From NCBI RefSeq assembly GCF_005222675.1, contig NZ_STGE01000015.1, positions 1-64,000 of the forward strand: a stretch of DNA of 64,000 nucleotides, given 5' to 3'. The stretch's first letter is position 1, and each line of letters starts with the position of its first letter. Below the pieces are notes generated by a model, which saw nothing but the letters and a program-made list of their open reading frames with translations, was not told where the DNA came from and searched no databases. This document shows, in pieces, positions 1 through 9,864 of this stretch. A program made the position numbers and the translations under genes. The stretch is from Mycolicibacterium sp. CR10 (GTDB taxonomy: Bacteria > Actinomycetota > Actinomycetes > Mycobacteriales > Mycobacteriaceae).

Positions 1-108
1 ATACCCCAGCCGAGCGTTTACGTGATCTACTACTGACCACTTAACCAGCAGTGTTGCAACAACCCCTAGAAACCGCCTGGCTGCGGGGGATTCTCCTTTT
101 CTCGGCCC

Positions 109-1746
109 TCAGGCCGCGGCTTGGGTGTCGCTGGTGTCGGTGCCGCTGGTGTCACTCTCGGTGGTGTCGGCGTCGCCGGCGGTGTCGTCATCCGCAGTGA
201 CGTCCTCGTCCTGGGGCGCGTCATCCTGGGTCGCGTTGTCCTGTGCCACGTCCTCGTCCTGGGTCACGTCCTCCGTAACGACGTCCTCGTCAACCACGTC
301 CTCGTCAACCAAGCCTTCGTCGACGACATCGTCCTCGACGACGTCTTCGACTCCGGCGTCGTTGCCTTCACCCGGGGCGACCTGATCGACCGTCGAGGGG
401 TCGGCCTCGGCGGGCTGCTCCTCCCCTACGGTGAGCTCCAACGGGGAGGAGCGGTGCGCATCTGCGGACTCGCCGGCCGCCGTGGAATCGGCAGCCACCG
501 ACAGCGGAGCCAGCTCGCGCCGCTCAGGGGTCAGCAATTGCGTTGCCGCCGAACCGGTGTCGAAGTTCCCGAAGAACGCCTCGATGCCCTTGATGGTGGC
601 CACCGCGAGGTCGACGCCGACCTTGATCCAGTTCTGGAAGATCTTGAACGGCAGCGGCGACAAAGACCGCGACACCCCGGGGTCGCCGCTCCAGTCGAAG
701 CCGAGATCGACCATCACTTTGAGCACCGGCTCGACCAGATCGATGAACGGCTTCGCGAGGCGCCCGATCCCCATCGAATCCGCCAGTGAGCGAACCAGAT
801 CCGTGAGTGGCAGGCTCGTCGCTGGAATCATGATGTAGGTGTTGCCGTACGAATCCTCGCGGCAGTTGGTGGGGTTCAGCCCGCAGTTGAGCTGCGGCGC
901 CAGCGTGCCGGGACCGGTGGGCGATGCGGGCGTGTACCCGTAGGGCAGCACCGCATTTTCGTCATTTCCGTTGGGCGACAGGTAATAGCCGTGCACGGTG
1001 TCGAACGCGGCGATCATGTTGAGCACCGCCAGCGCGTTCCCCCAGTAGCGGGGTGCATAGACCACTGGGTCGTATTCGAAGCCGATCGAGGTGGTTTTGA
1101 TCCCGGTGTCCACGGCCATGCCCGGCTCGAAAGACACATCGATAATCGGCACCGGCTCGCCGAGGAGGTAGCGCAGCCAGGCCAGCCGCCGCCAGAACCC
1201 ACCGTCGGGGTTTTCGATCCCACCGATCGTGACGACCTCCAACCGCTCCTTCACCCCGGGATCGAGGTCGAGGCCCTTGAGGTACTCCAGCGTGTTGGAA
1301 ACCACGGCACCGCCCTGCGAGTAGCCGAAGATGTACACATCCTCGTCGGAGCCCTCGTCGAGGAACGGCGTCAGCTGGTTGATCAGGTTCGTCGCGCCCT
1401 CACCCACCGAGGCGTCCCACTTCGCGCAGCGACTGGGGACACACCACCCGGGAATGAAGGTCAGCGGCCAGAACGACGCCGGGTAGTCGATACCGACGAG
1501 GTCCGGGTCGGCACAGTTTTCGATGCAGGCGACGCCGTCGATGTAGCGACTCCAGGCATTGCCGAGGTACTGATCGACCTCGTTGGGCTTGGGTGTCCCG
1601 GTTCCGGGGACGATCAGCGCGGTGGCACCCAGCGCCACCGCACCCATGAGAGCCGACGCGATCCCCATCGCCATCGCGGTCAGCAGCGAGAGGAAAACAA
1701 GAACAATCGCACGGCCCTGGTTACGCACGGGTCCACAATCACACAT
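109..1746 (-). CDS. Secreted or membrane-anchored PE-PPE-domain (alpha/beta) hydrolase with acidic C-terminal tail
   Basis: About 545 residues from the ATG at 1746; an in-frame TTG at 1776 and GTG at 1749 are alternatives. A hydrophobic segment at about residues 14-45 is a signal or anchor. It is followed by VPGTGTP and a GYSQGG nucleophile elbow (Ser near 143), as in the PE-PPE hydrolase domain (PF08237) of mycobacterial esterase-like proteins. No PE or PPE N-terminal domain is present. The last 120 or so residues are an imperfect Asp/Glu/Val/Thr-rich repeat (EDVVDED-type units), probably unstructured. A serine esterase or cutinase-like activity at the envelope is inferred. The substrate is unknown. 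The gene stands alone on its strand. Confidence 0.75.
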   Translation of the reverse strand: MCDCGPVRNQGRAIVLVFLSLLTAMAMGIASALMGAVALGATALIVPGTGTPKPNEVDQYLGNAWSRYIDGVACIENCADPDLVGIDYPASFWPLTFIPGWCVPSRCAKWDASVGEGATNLINQLTPFLDEGSDEDVYIFGYSQGGAVVSNTLEYLKGLDLDPGVKERLEVVTIGGIENPDGGFWRRLAWLRYLLGEPVPIIDVSFEPGMAVDTGIKTTSIGFEYDPVVYAPRYWGNALAVLNMIAAFDTVHGYYLSPNGNDENAVLPYGYTPASPTGPGTLAPQLNCGLNPTNCREDSYGNTYIMIPATSLPLTDLVRSLADSMGIGRLAKPFIDLVEPVLKVMVDLGFDWSGDPGVSRSLSPLPFKIFQNWIKVGVDLAVATIKGIEAFFGNFDTGSAATQLLTPERRELAPLSVAADSTAAGESADAHRSSPLELTVGEEQPAEADPSTVDQVAPGEGNDAGVEDVVEDDVVDEGLVDEDVVDEDVVTEDVTQDEDVAQDNATQDDAPQDEDVTADDDTAGDADTTESDTSGTDTSDTQAAA

Positions 1747-2002
1747 CACCGGAGGCCCGGACGGAAGAAGCAGCAAACTCGTTCGGGACGCTTGTGCCGC
1801 CGCTGTCGGATTGCGGCGACGCCATTCGTCAGACAGGTAGAGAGTGGGACACAGGGTCCCCGGCGAGCGCTGGAACTCAGCGGTTCGGCCTCCGCGCAGG
1901 CGTTCCTGCGCCGCCGAGCCGACGAATGCCGGGACGCATCGGCGCGCAAACCATAGGGAAACTCCCGATTCCCTCGTCGGCGGTCGTCGCTACGGTCAGG
2001 TG

Positions 2003-2293
2003 ATGGCCGACGCGACGACCTTCCTCGCGGAGTGGTACCTGCCGGATCTGGCGGAGGCGGCGGTCAACGACATCGTGGCACGCATCGACGCGGCGGCGTC
2101 CACGGTCTCCGGCGAAGGCACCCCGGTGCGATTGTTGATGACGCTGTCGGTCCCGACCGACGAGGTGCTCTACGGCGTGTTCGATGCGGGATCACCGGAG
2201 GCGGTCGTGACGACGTGCCGGCGCGCCGGCGTGCCGCATCAGCGGCTGTCCGACCATGTCGTCGCGCGGCTGGCGAGAGGTGTGCCGAGCTAG
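2003..2293 (+). CDS. Small hypothetical protein, 96 aa
   Basis: The reading frame from ATG 2003 gives 96 residues, beginning MADATTFLAEWYLPDL. It has an alternating amphipathic pattern with a central strand-rich segment (TPVRLLMTLSVPTDEVLYGVF). It resembles small single-domain proteins of the DUF4242 or ferredoxin-like-fold type, but I do not recognise the family firmly. An overlapping GTG at 2000 is an alternative start, and the frame stays open upstream to 1844 without a better site. Codon bias is typical of the neighbourhood. It stands alone between the PE-PPE hydrolase gene (divergent) and a 400-base gap. Confidence 0.6.
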   Translation: MADATTFLAEWYLPDLAEAAVNDIVARIDAAASTVSGEGTPVRLLMTLSVPTDEVLYGVFDAGSPEAVVTTCRRAGVPHQRLSDHVVARLARGVPS

Positions 2294-2696
2294 CGGTCTC
2301 GCGGGTTGGCACATGTTGCCAGTTCTCAGTTTCACGGCACGAAATCGCATGAGAATCCCCAAACCGTTACCCGCGGATCTGTTTGCTGTCGAAGTCAACG
2401 ACTTTGCGCGACAGCGTCAAAACAGGATGTCACCGGCACTGCAGGCTTGCCGAAGTCGCAGCAGAACCGTGTCAGCACAACGTTTTCCCGCGCGATAATT
2501 ACATTTCGGTCTCCCAACCCATGGTCGGGTGTTATGTTGCTGCAGGGGTGCTTCTCGGCCACCACATCGGGGTTATATGGGGGATACGGCGTCGATCTTC
2601 CGGCCCGGGACGCTGATCCGTCGTTGGTGGGGGCGGTGGCTCAGCCGGGTTGGTCGCTGCGGTGACCGAGGAGCACTCCAACAAGCTGCAGAGCGC
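2294..2696. other. Intergenic stretch without a supported gene
   Basis: About 400 bases between the small hypothetical gene and the rplA terminator. It is noticeably less GC-biased than its surroundings. A TATGTT hexamer near 2533 could be a -10 element. No open frame here has convincing codon usage plus a ribosome-binding site; the candidates near 2533 and 2577 run into the terminator hairpin. Confidence 0.4.
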
Positions 2697-2730
2697 GAGA
2701 AACCCCGCACCGTCAGGTGCGGGGTTTCTC
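2697..2730 (-). terminator. Strong hairpin terminator downstream of rplA
   Basis: A perfect 15-bp inverted repeat (2697-2711 and 2716-2730) with a 4-base loop sits 20 bases past the rplA stop. The stem contains an A/T run at its base (GAGAAACCCC / GGGGTTTCTC) instead of a long external T tract, as is usual in mycobacteria. It closes the trpT-secE-nusG-rplK-rplA transcript and could act in both directions. Confidence 0.8.
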
Positions 2731-2749
2731 GTTGCGTGCGGTCCGGGAC

Positions 2750-3463
2750 TTAGACGTCCGTGCCGGCGAAGTTCCGGGTGACGGCGGGATCCACCGGGAT
2801 GCCGGGGCCGGTCGTGGTCGAGACGACGACCTTCTTCAGGTAGCGCCCCTTCGACGACGACGGCTTGGCGCGCAGGATCTCGTCGAGTGCGGCACCGTAG
2901 TTCTCGGCCAGCGACTTCTCGTCGAAGGACGCCTTGCCGATCACGAAGTGCAGGTTCGCCTGCTTGTCGACGCGGAAGTTGATCTTGCCGCCCTTGATGT
3001 CGTTCACGGCCTTGGCCACATCGGGGGTGACGGTGCCGGTCTTGGGGTTCGGCATCAGGCCACGCGGGCCGAGAATGCGCGCGATGCGGCCGACCTTGGC
3101 CATCTGGTCGGGTGTCGCGATCGCCGCGTCGAAGTCCAGGAATCCGCCCTGGATCTTCTCGATCAGGTCGTCGCTGCCGACGACGTCGGCACCGGCGGCA
3201 ACGGCGGCTTCAGCCTTCTCACCCACGGCGAACACCGCGACGCGCGCGGTCTTGCCGGTGCCGTGCGGCAGGTTCACGGTGCCGCGGACCATCTGGTCGG
3301 CCTTACGCGGATCGACACCGAGACGGATCGCGACCTCGACGGTGGCGTCCTGCTTCTTCGACGACGTCTCCTTGGCCAGCGCCGCGGCCTCCAGCGGCGT
3401 GTACAGCCGGTCCTTGTCGATCTTCTCGGCGGCTTCGCGGAATGCCTTGCTGTTCTTGCTCAT
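2750..3463 (-). CDS. rplA: 50S ribosomal protein L1
   Basis: This 237-residue protein forms the L1 stalk of the large subunit near the E site. In other bacteria it also represses its own L11-L1 message. It begins [16 protein letters not shown]. It carries the L1 signatures [20 protein letters not shown] and [11 protein letters not shown], the latter near the C-terminus, and is of normal length. A GGAGAAACGA ribosome-binding region precedes the ATG. It follows rplK after a 142-base spacer that holds a large inverted repeat (see separate entry), unlike the very short gaps elsewhere in the operon. Confidence 0.97.
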   Translation of the reverse strand: MSKNSKAFREAAEKIDKDRLYTPLEAAALAKETSSKKQDATVEVAIRLGVDPRKADQMVRGTVNLPHGTGKTARVAVFAVGEKAEAAVAAGADVVGSDDLIEKIQGGFLDFDAAIATPDQMAKVGRIARILGPRGLMPNPKTGTVTPDVAKAVNDIKGGKINFRVDKQANLHFVIGKASFDEKSLAENYGAALDEILRAKPSSSKGRYLKKVVVSTTTGPGIPVDPAVTRNFAGTDV

Positions 3464-3528
3464 TCGTTTCTCCTTGATTCAGAGTTGTGGTTGGCGGGCC
3501 GGAGCTGGCCCTCCCACGGACTACTTCC

Positions 3529-3589
3529 GTTGAGACTGCGCTCAGGGCGGCGTTTACTCGAACTTCTGCGCCCTCAGTACAGTCTCAAC
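3529..3589 (-). promoter_or_regulatory. Imperfect 21-bp inverted repeat between rplK and rplA
   Basis: Arms 3529-3549 and 3569-3589 pair in 18 of 21 positions around a 19-base loop, within the mRNA just upstream of rplA. The arms begin GTTGAGACTG and end CAGTCTCAAC. There is no T tract. It could be an attenuator, an RNase processing site or an L1-binding leader structure. The last is attractive because L1 is known to bind mRNA, but no specific L1 motif was verified. Confidence 0.55.
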
Positions 3590-3605
3590 GAGATTTGTCA
3601 CCGAA

Positions 3606-4034
3606 CTATTCGACGGTGATCCCCATCGACCTCGCGGTGCCGGCGATGATCTTGGCGGCAGCGTCGATGTCGTTGGCGTTGAGATCTTCCTTCTTGGTCT
3701 CGGCGATCTCGCGGACCTGATCCCAGGTCACCTTGGCGACCTTGGTCTTGTGCGGCTCGCCGGAACCCTTGGCCACGCCTGCAGCCTTGAGCAGCAGCCG
3801 GGCGGCCGGCGGGGTCTTCAGCGCGAACGTGAAGCTGCGGTCCTCGTAGACGGTGATCTCCACGGGGATGACGTTGCCGCGCTGCGACTCGGTCGCGGCG
3901 TTGTACGCCTTGCAGAACTCCATGATGTTGACGCCATGCTGACCGAGTGCCGGACCCACCGGCGGGGCGGGGTTGGCCTGCCCGGCCTGGATCTGCAGCT
4001 TGATCAGCCCGACGGCCTTTTTCTTCGGGGCCAT
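3606..4034 (-). CDS. rplK: 50S ribosomal protein L11
   Basis: A 142-residue protein of the GTPase-associated centre. It binds 23S rRNA and is the site of thiopeptide action. The diagnostic N-terminal [19 protein letters not shown] is present at about residues 22-40, and the C-terminal RNA-binding domain is complete. The ATG at 4034 is preceded by AAAGGAAC. It lies 29 bases after nusG, so the two are cotranscribed. Confidence 0.97.
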   Translation of the reverse strand: MAPKKKAVGLIKLQIQAGQANPAPPVGPALGQHGVNIMEFCKAYNAATESQRGNVIPVEITVYEDRSFTFALKTPPAARLLLKAAGVAKGSGEPHKTKVAKVTWDQVREIAETKKEDLNANDIDAAAKIIAGTARSMGITVE

Positions 4035-4063
4035 GAGTGTTCGGTTCCTTTTCTTTCTTTGTC

Positions 4064-4900
<837 letters not shown>

Positions 4901-4947
4901 TCAGTCCTCTCTGAATTTCACTGTCGGCGTCCGCCAACCCGTCGGGG

Positions 4948-5409
4948 TCAGCCGAACACCATCATCACGAGCTTGGCCAGACCGAGGTCGACAAACCCGA
5001 TGAGCGTCACCATGAACACCAGGAACAACAGCACGACGGTGGTGTAGCTGACCATCTGCTTGCGGTTCGGCCAGATGACCTTGCGCAGCTCGGCGATGAC
5101 TTCCTGCAGGTAGTTCAGGACGAACGCGATCGGGTTGCGCGACGGCCCGTCCTTGGGCTTCTTGGAGGCGGTCTTTTTGGGCTTGCCGCCCTTGCCACCG
5201 TCGTCCTTGCCGCCCGAACTGTCCGTCTCGGGAGCTTCTGCGTCGTCGTCGGTGTCCTGGCGGCCGGCCTCGGTCACCGCGCCGCGACGCGACCGCTTGC
5301 CCGTGGGCCGCAGCGGCCGGGTCACAACCGCGGTCTGACCACCGGTGTCACCGCTGTCGGTATCGGCGCCAGCGTCTGCGGAGCCGGCACCATCGCGCTC
5401 GTCGCTCAC
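4948..5409 (-). CDS. secE: Preprotein translocase subunit SecE
   Basis: About 153 residues from GTG 5409, chosen because AAGGAAGG lies 6 bases upstream and the protein then starts (V/M)SDERDG, as in other mycobacteria. The upstream in-frame ATG at 5451 lacks this support. The N-terminal two-thirds is a charged, disordered extension. The conserved SecE core follows (NPIAFVLNYLQEVIAELRKV then IWPNRKQM), with one transmembrane helix. SecE clamps the SecY channel. The gene starts 76 bases after the end of tRNA-Trp. Confidence 0.94.
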   Translation of the reverse strand: MSDERDGAGSADAGADTDSGDTGGQTAVVTRPLRPTGKRSRRGAVTEAGRQDTDDDAEAPETDSSGGKDDGGKGGKPKKTASKKPKDGPSRNPIAFVLNYLQEVIAELRKVIWPNRKQMVSYTTVVLLFLVFMVTLIGFVDLGLAKLVMMVFG

Positions 5410-5485
5410 CGCTTGCCTTCCTTCGTCTGATCGGGTGTCCCGTGCGTACACCTTCCAGTGTCCACACGTGTCGAGTATTCAGTTG

Positions 5486-5558
<73 letters not shown>

Positions 5559-5655
5559 TCATGGCGGGTCAGAGGCCACACAAACCGCGCGCCCTCCGTT
5601 GGGTAGATCGACACCCGACAGACAGCGCGCTGGACTGGGAAAACCCCGAGGTCCG

Positions 5656-5661
5656 AGTGTA
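5656..5661 (-). promoter_or_regulatory. Candidate -10 element for trpT-secE-nusG
   Basis: On the minus strand a TACACT hexamer lies about 100 bases upstream of tRNA-Trp in the gap after hadC. No good -35 match is visible at 17-18 bases, so this is a tentative assignment. Confidence 0.3.
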
Positions 5662-5719
5662 GCGCGCACCCGGTCGGAGTTACTAATCCGGCCCCACCCC
5701 GCGATGGCCTGCGAAAAGG

Positions 5720-6229
5720 CTATTCGGCGGCGGCTGTGCGGACGACCTGGCCGGTCTCGGGATCCCACTTCACCGAGATCGAGTTGTCGCCTTCGTGGCC
5801 CATCAGGGTCGTATACGCCTCCATCACGACCTCGCCGTCGGGCCTGGCGACCACATTGCGGGTGGTGACGATGTCGGCGCCGAAGCGCTCGTCCACCGAC
5901 TGGACGTACAGGGCGCCGGTCAGTTCGTCGCCGGCCTTGATCGGCTGGTGGAACAGGAACTTCTGGTCGACCTGGACGATCTGCATCGTTTCCATGCCGA
6001 TGTCGTTGTTCTGGAAGAAGTGGTTCTGGATCATCACCGCGAAGATCGCCATGAAGGTCGGCGGGGCGATGATGCTGCTGTAGCCGAGTTCGGCGGCGGC
6101 GTCCTCGTCATGAGAGGCCGGGTCGAAGGCTTTGACGGCTTTCGCGTACTGACGGACTTGTTCACGGCCGACGACGTAGGTATCGGGGTATTTCCAGACG
6201 ACCCCCCGGATGTCCATCTTGAGAGCCAT
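5720..6229 (-). CDS. hadC: (3R)-hydroxyacyl-ACP dehydratase subunit HadC
   Basis: A 169-residue hotdog-fold subunit of the FAS-II dehydratase. HadBC removes water from long 3-hydroxyacyl-AcpM during meromycolate elongation. It begins MALKMDIRGVVWKYPDTYVV and shares with HadA the motifs REQVRQYAKAVK, AELGYSSIIAPPTFMAI and VQVDQKFLFHQPIKAGD. Like HadA it lacks the Asp/His catalytic pair and serves as the substrate-stabilising partner of HadB. It begins 10 bases after the hadB stop, so the three genes form one operon. Confidence 0.95.
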   Translation of the reverse strand: MALKMDIRGVVWKYPDTYVVGREQVRQYAKAVKAFDPASHDEDAAAELGYSSIIAPPTFMAIFAVMIQNHFFQNNDIGMETMQIVQVDQKFLFHQPIKAGDELTGALYVQSVDERFGADIVTTRNVVARPDGEVVMEAYTTLMGHEGDNSISVKWDPETGQVVRTAAAE

Positions 6230-6239
6230 AGCCGGACGC

Positions 6240-6668
6240 CTACGCCAGCTTCGCGATGGCCACGGCGCGGCCGAAGATCTTCTTGCCGCCCGACGTGGCG
6301 CTCAGCGCAATGGTCACCGACTTCGTCTCCGTATCAACAGATTTCACACGTCCGTTGAAGACGATTTCGGCACCCACGCCGTCGTTGGGTACCGGCACCA
6401 CGGCCGTGAACCGCACGTTGTATTCGGTCACCGCGCCGGGGTCGCCCACCCACGACGTGACGTAGCCGCCACCGAGGCCCATGGTGAGCATGCCGTGCGC
6501 GATCGCGGTGTCCAGGCCAACCTGCTTGGCGATCTCGTCGTCCCAGTGGATCGGGTTCAGGTCGCCGGAGACCCCGGCGTAGTTGACCAGGTCGGCCCTG
6601 GTCAGGGGAATGGTCTTTTCGGGCAGTTGATCGCCGACCTTGACCGAACTGAACTCACGCAGTGCCAT
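6240..6668 (-). CDS. hadB: (3R)-hydroxyacyl-ACP dehydratase subunit HadB (catalytic)
   Basis: A 142-residue MaoC-like hotdog protein and the catalytic subunit of both HadAB and HadBC. The hydratase motif is intact: GDLNPIHWDDEIAKQVGLD supplies the Asp and His, followed by AIAHGMLTMG. The ATG at 6668 overlaps the hadA 3' end by 14 bases, implying translational coupling. The complex is a known target of thiacetazone and isoxyl. Confidence 0.95.
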   Translation of the reverse strand: MALREFSSVKVGDQLPEKTIPLTRADLVNYAGVSGDLNPIHWDDEIAKQVGLDTAIAHGMLTMGLGGGYVTSWVGDPGAVTEYNVRFTAVVPVPNDGVGAEIVFNGRVKSVDTETKSVTIALSATSGGKKIFGRAVAIAKLA

Positions 6669-7134
6669 CGCTGAAGCCACTCTCTCCGTCTTCTTCGCTA
6701 CGTCCCGCAAGGGTGGTGTAGGTCTCCTGAACCACGTCACCGTTCTCGTTGCTGACGATGTTCTTGGTGACAATGATGTCGGTGCCGTGGGCTTTGCGCA
6801 GCGAGTCGATCCAGACGTCGCAGTACAGCCTGTCGCCGGCTTTGATGGGCGCCACGAACTTGACGATCTGATCGACCTGGACGATCTGCGCATCACTGAT
6901 GGCGATGCCGACCGCGTCGAACATCGCCACCTGCGCTTGGTACCCGAACACCGAGATGAACGTCAGGGGCGCCAGCAGTGCGTCGTAGCCGAGTTCGGCG
7001 GCGGCCTTCTCGTCGAAGAACGCGGCGTCGTCGTTCTTGACTGCGACGGCGTACTCGCGGATCTTCTCGCGGCCGACCACGTAATGGTCCGGGTAGCGAA
7101 AGTGCGCCCCGACGAAGCCGTCCAAGAAAGACAC
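6655..7134 (-). CDS. hadA: (3R)-hydroxyacyl-ACP dehydratase subunit HadA
   Basis: A 159-residue hotdog partner of HadB acting in early meromycolate elongation. The GTG at 7134 is the start, with GGTAGG upstream. Motifs include RYPDHYVVGREKIREYAVAV, AELGYDALLAPLTFISVFGY and HGTDIIVTKNIVSNENGDVV. The sequence is close to the tuberculosis protein through its length, with the variable tail SEEDGESGFSDGTA. Confidence 0.95.
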   Translation of the reverse strand: MSFLDGFVGAHFRYPDHYVVGREKIREYAVAVKNDDAAFFDEKAAAELGYDALLAPLTFISVFGYQAQVAMFDAVGIAISDAQIVQVDQIVKFVAPIKAGDRLYCDVWIDSLRKAHGTDIIVTKNIVSNENGDVVQETYTTLAGRSEEDGESGFSDGTA

Positions 7135-7198
7135 GAGTACTGAACCTACCTAGTCGGCCCTGCAACCGTGAATCGGCGCCCGGCCCGGATTGGGTCGC

Positions 7199-7366
7199 TT
7201 AGCGCGACTCTTTGTGGGCCTGGTGCTTGCCGCAGTTCGGGCAGAACTTCTTGATCTCGAGACGGTCGGGATCGTTGCGACGGTTCTTCTTGGTGATGTA
7301 GTTGCGGTGCTTGCACACCTCGCAGGCCAAAGTGATCTTCGGCCGTACGTCGGTACTGGACGCCAC
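7199..7366 (-). CDS. rpmG: 50S ribosomal protein L33
   Basis: A 55-residue zinc-ribbon ribosomal protein starting at GTG 7366 ([20 protein letters not shown]). Both CxxC pairs (CEVC and CPNC) are present, so it is the zinc-binding (C+) form of the family. It lies 48 bases after tRNA-Met, probably on the same transcript as the two tRNAs. Confidence 0.95.
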   Translation of the reverse strand: MASSTDVRPKITLACEVCKHRNYITKKNRRNDPDRLEIKKFCPNCGKHQAHKESR

Positions 7367-7414
7367 GTCGGTGCCTCTTTCTGCTTTCGTAAAACTTGGT
7401 GTTCGTAGTCCTTG

Positions 7415-7488
7415 TAGCGGTGGGGAGGCTCGATCTCCCGACCTCACGATTATGAGTCGTGCGCTCTAACCAGCTGAGCTACACCGCC
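7415..7488 (-). tRNA. metT: tRNA-Met (CAT anticodon)
   Basis: A 74-base cloverleaf with acceptor GGCGGTG/CACCGCT (one G-U at the first pair), anticodon loop CTCATAA with CAT, T arm GGAGATCGAGCCTCC and discriminator A. The paired start of the acceptor stem is as expected of an elongator tRNA, and the position matches the mycobacterial metT locus. Confidence 0.93.
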
Positions 7489-7554
7489 CCGACGGATGCG
7501 AGCGATACGCCGCCCGGAGCTTCCCCCGTCGCTTCGCTCGCCCGATATCCACCG

Positions 7555-7627
7555 AGCCCCCTAACGGAATCGAACCGTTGACCTTTTCCTTACCATGGAA
7601 ACGCTCTACCGACTGAGCTAAGGGGGC
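7555..7627 (-). tRNA. thrT: tRNA-Thr (GGT anticodon)
   Basis: A 73-base cloverleaf with acceptor GCCCCCT/AGGGGGC, anticodon loop ATGGTAA carrying GGT, T arm AACGGTTCGATTCCGTT and discriminator T. It is the first gene of the thrT-metT-rpmG transcript. Confidence 0.95.
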
Positions 7628-7670
7628 CTGCTGCCGTGCGCGACACAATGCCGTGCGACGGGCCTTAAAG

Positions 7671-7700
7671 AGGGTACATTCCCACCGTTTCAGTCGCCAA
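7671..7700 (-). promoter_or_regulatory. Probable promoter of thrT-metT-rpmG
   Basis: On the minus strand TTGGCG (7695-7700) and TACCCT (7671-7676) are separated by 18 bases and lie about 45 bases upstream of tRNA-Thr. Both match the mycobacterial SigA consensus well enough for a stable-RNA promoter. Confidence 0.55.
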
Positions 7701-7803
7701 ACCGCTGGTCGTTGCGGGACAAGCATTGTCGGGACGGCGACAGGTGCGGCGGCGACGACCCTGAGCGCGGTGGCGGTGCCTCTGACTGCCTACGCTGGCC
7801 GTC

Positions 7804-8529
7804 ATGGGTGACAAGGACGACGCCGACCGCCTCTATTTCAAGCAGCTGCTGTCAGGCCGCGATTTCGCGGCCGGCGACGTGATCGCCCAACAGATGCGCA
7901 ACTTCGCCTACCTCATCGGGGACCGGCAGACCGGCGACACCGTCGTGGTGGACCCCGCGTACGCCGCCCAGGACCTGGTGGACGCGCTGGAGTCCGACGG
8001 AATGCACCTCTCGGGAGTGCTGGTCACCCACCACCACCCCGATCACGTGGGCGGTTCGATGATGGGCTTCGAGCTCAAGGGCCTTGCCGAACTTCTGGAA
8101 CGCGTCAGCGTGCCGGTGCACGTGAACAGCCACGAAGCGGATTGGGTTTCCCGGGTCACCGGGATCGCACCCAGCGAGCTGACCTCGCACCAGCACGGCG
8201 ACACAGTCAGCGTCGGTGACATCGACATCGAACTGCTGCATACGCCCGGCCACACCCCGGGTAGCCAGTGCTTTCTGCTCGACGGCCGCCTGGTCGCCGG
8301 CGACACCCTGTTCCTCGATGGCTGCGGCCGCACCGACTTCCCCGGCGGGAACGTCGACGACATGTTCCGCAGCCTGCAGGCGCTGGCCCAGTTGCCCGGT
8401 GACCCGACGGTTTTCCCGGGCCACTGGTATTCCGCGGAGCCGAGCGCGACACTCGCCGACGTCCGAACAAACAATTACGTCTACCGCGCGAGCAATCTAG
8501 ATCAGTGGCGAATGCTGATGGGCGGCTGA
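7804..8529 (+). CDS. MBL-fold metallo-hydrolase (glyoxalase II-like)
   Basis: 241 residues, starting at ATG 7804. The metallo-beta-lactamase signature THHHPDHVGG is at about residues 79-88. Further metal ligands follow in the HTPGHTPGS segment, the VAGDTLFLDGCGRTDFPGG segment and the FPGHW near the C-terminus. This is the hydroxyacylglutathione-hydrolase-like subgroup that includes persulfide dioxygenases. Its place beside the thrT/rpmG cluster matches the mycobacterial gene usually called a possible glyoxalase II. It could hydrolyse a thioester or oxidise a persulfide. The substrate is not determined from sequence. Confidence 0.85.
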   Translation: MGDKDDADRLYFKQLLSGRDFAAGDVIAQQMRNFAYLIGDRQTGDTVVVDPAYAAQDLVDALESDGMHLSGVLVTHHHPDHVGGSMMGFELKGLAELLERVSVPVHVNSHEADWVSRVTGIAPSELTSHQHGDTVSVGDIDIELLHTPGHTPGSQCFLLDGRLVAGDTLFLDGCGRTDFPGGNVDDMFRSLQALAQLPGDPTVFPGHWYSAEPSATLADVRTNNYVYRASNLDQWRMLMGG

Positions 8530-8614
8530 GTCGGCATTATCCGGCCAATGTGCTGGTAGTGGGATATTCTCCCGATGCTCGCCGTGCGGCGCGCGACGGG
8601 GAGGACGCACCGCG

Positions 8615-9715
<1,101 letters not shown>

Positions 9716-9722
9716 CTAATCT

Positions 9723-9764
9723 ACGGATTCCACGGCAGGTCACCCTCAGCTACGAGGAATCCGT
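9723..9764. repeat. 9-bp inverted repeat after the DUF4352 gene
   Basis: ACGGATTCC (9723-9731) and GGAATCCGT (9756-9764) pair around a 24-base loop, just beyond the stop of the DUF4352 gene. There is no T tract. It may be a weak terminator or an unrelated palindrome. Confidence 0.35.
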
Positions 9765-9864
9765 TGCGAAACCCGGAGAACAACCCGTAAAACGAAGACA
9801 CCGACACGAGGTTCTGGCAAACTCAGCTGCCAGCGCATACCGCACAATCGCGTCGGGGGTCTTC

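Noticed and set aside
2577..2753. Possible 58-codon gene upstream of the rplA terminator
   Set aside because: It runs through the terminator stem into the rplA 3' end, has no clear ribosome-binding site and shows no recognisable peptide.
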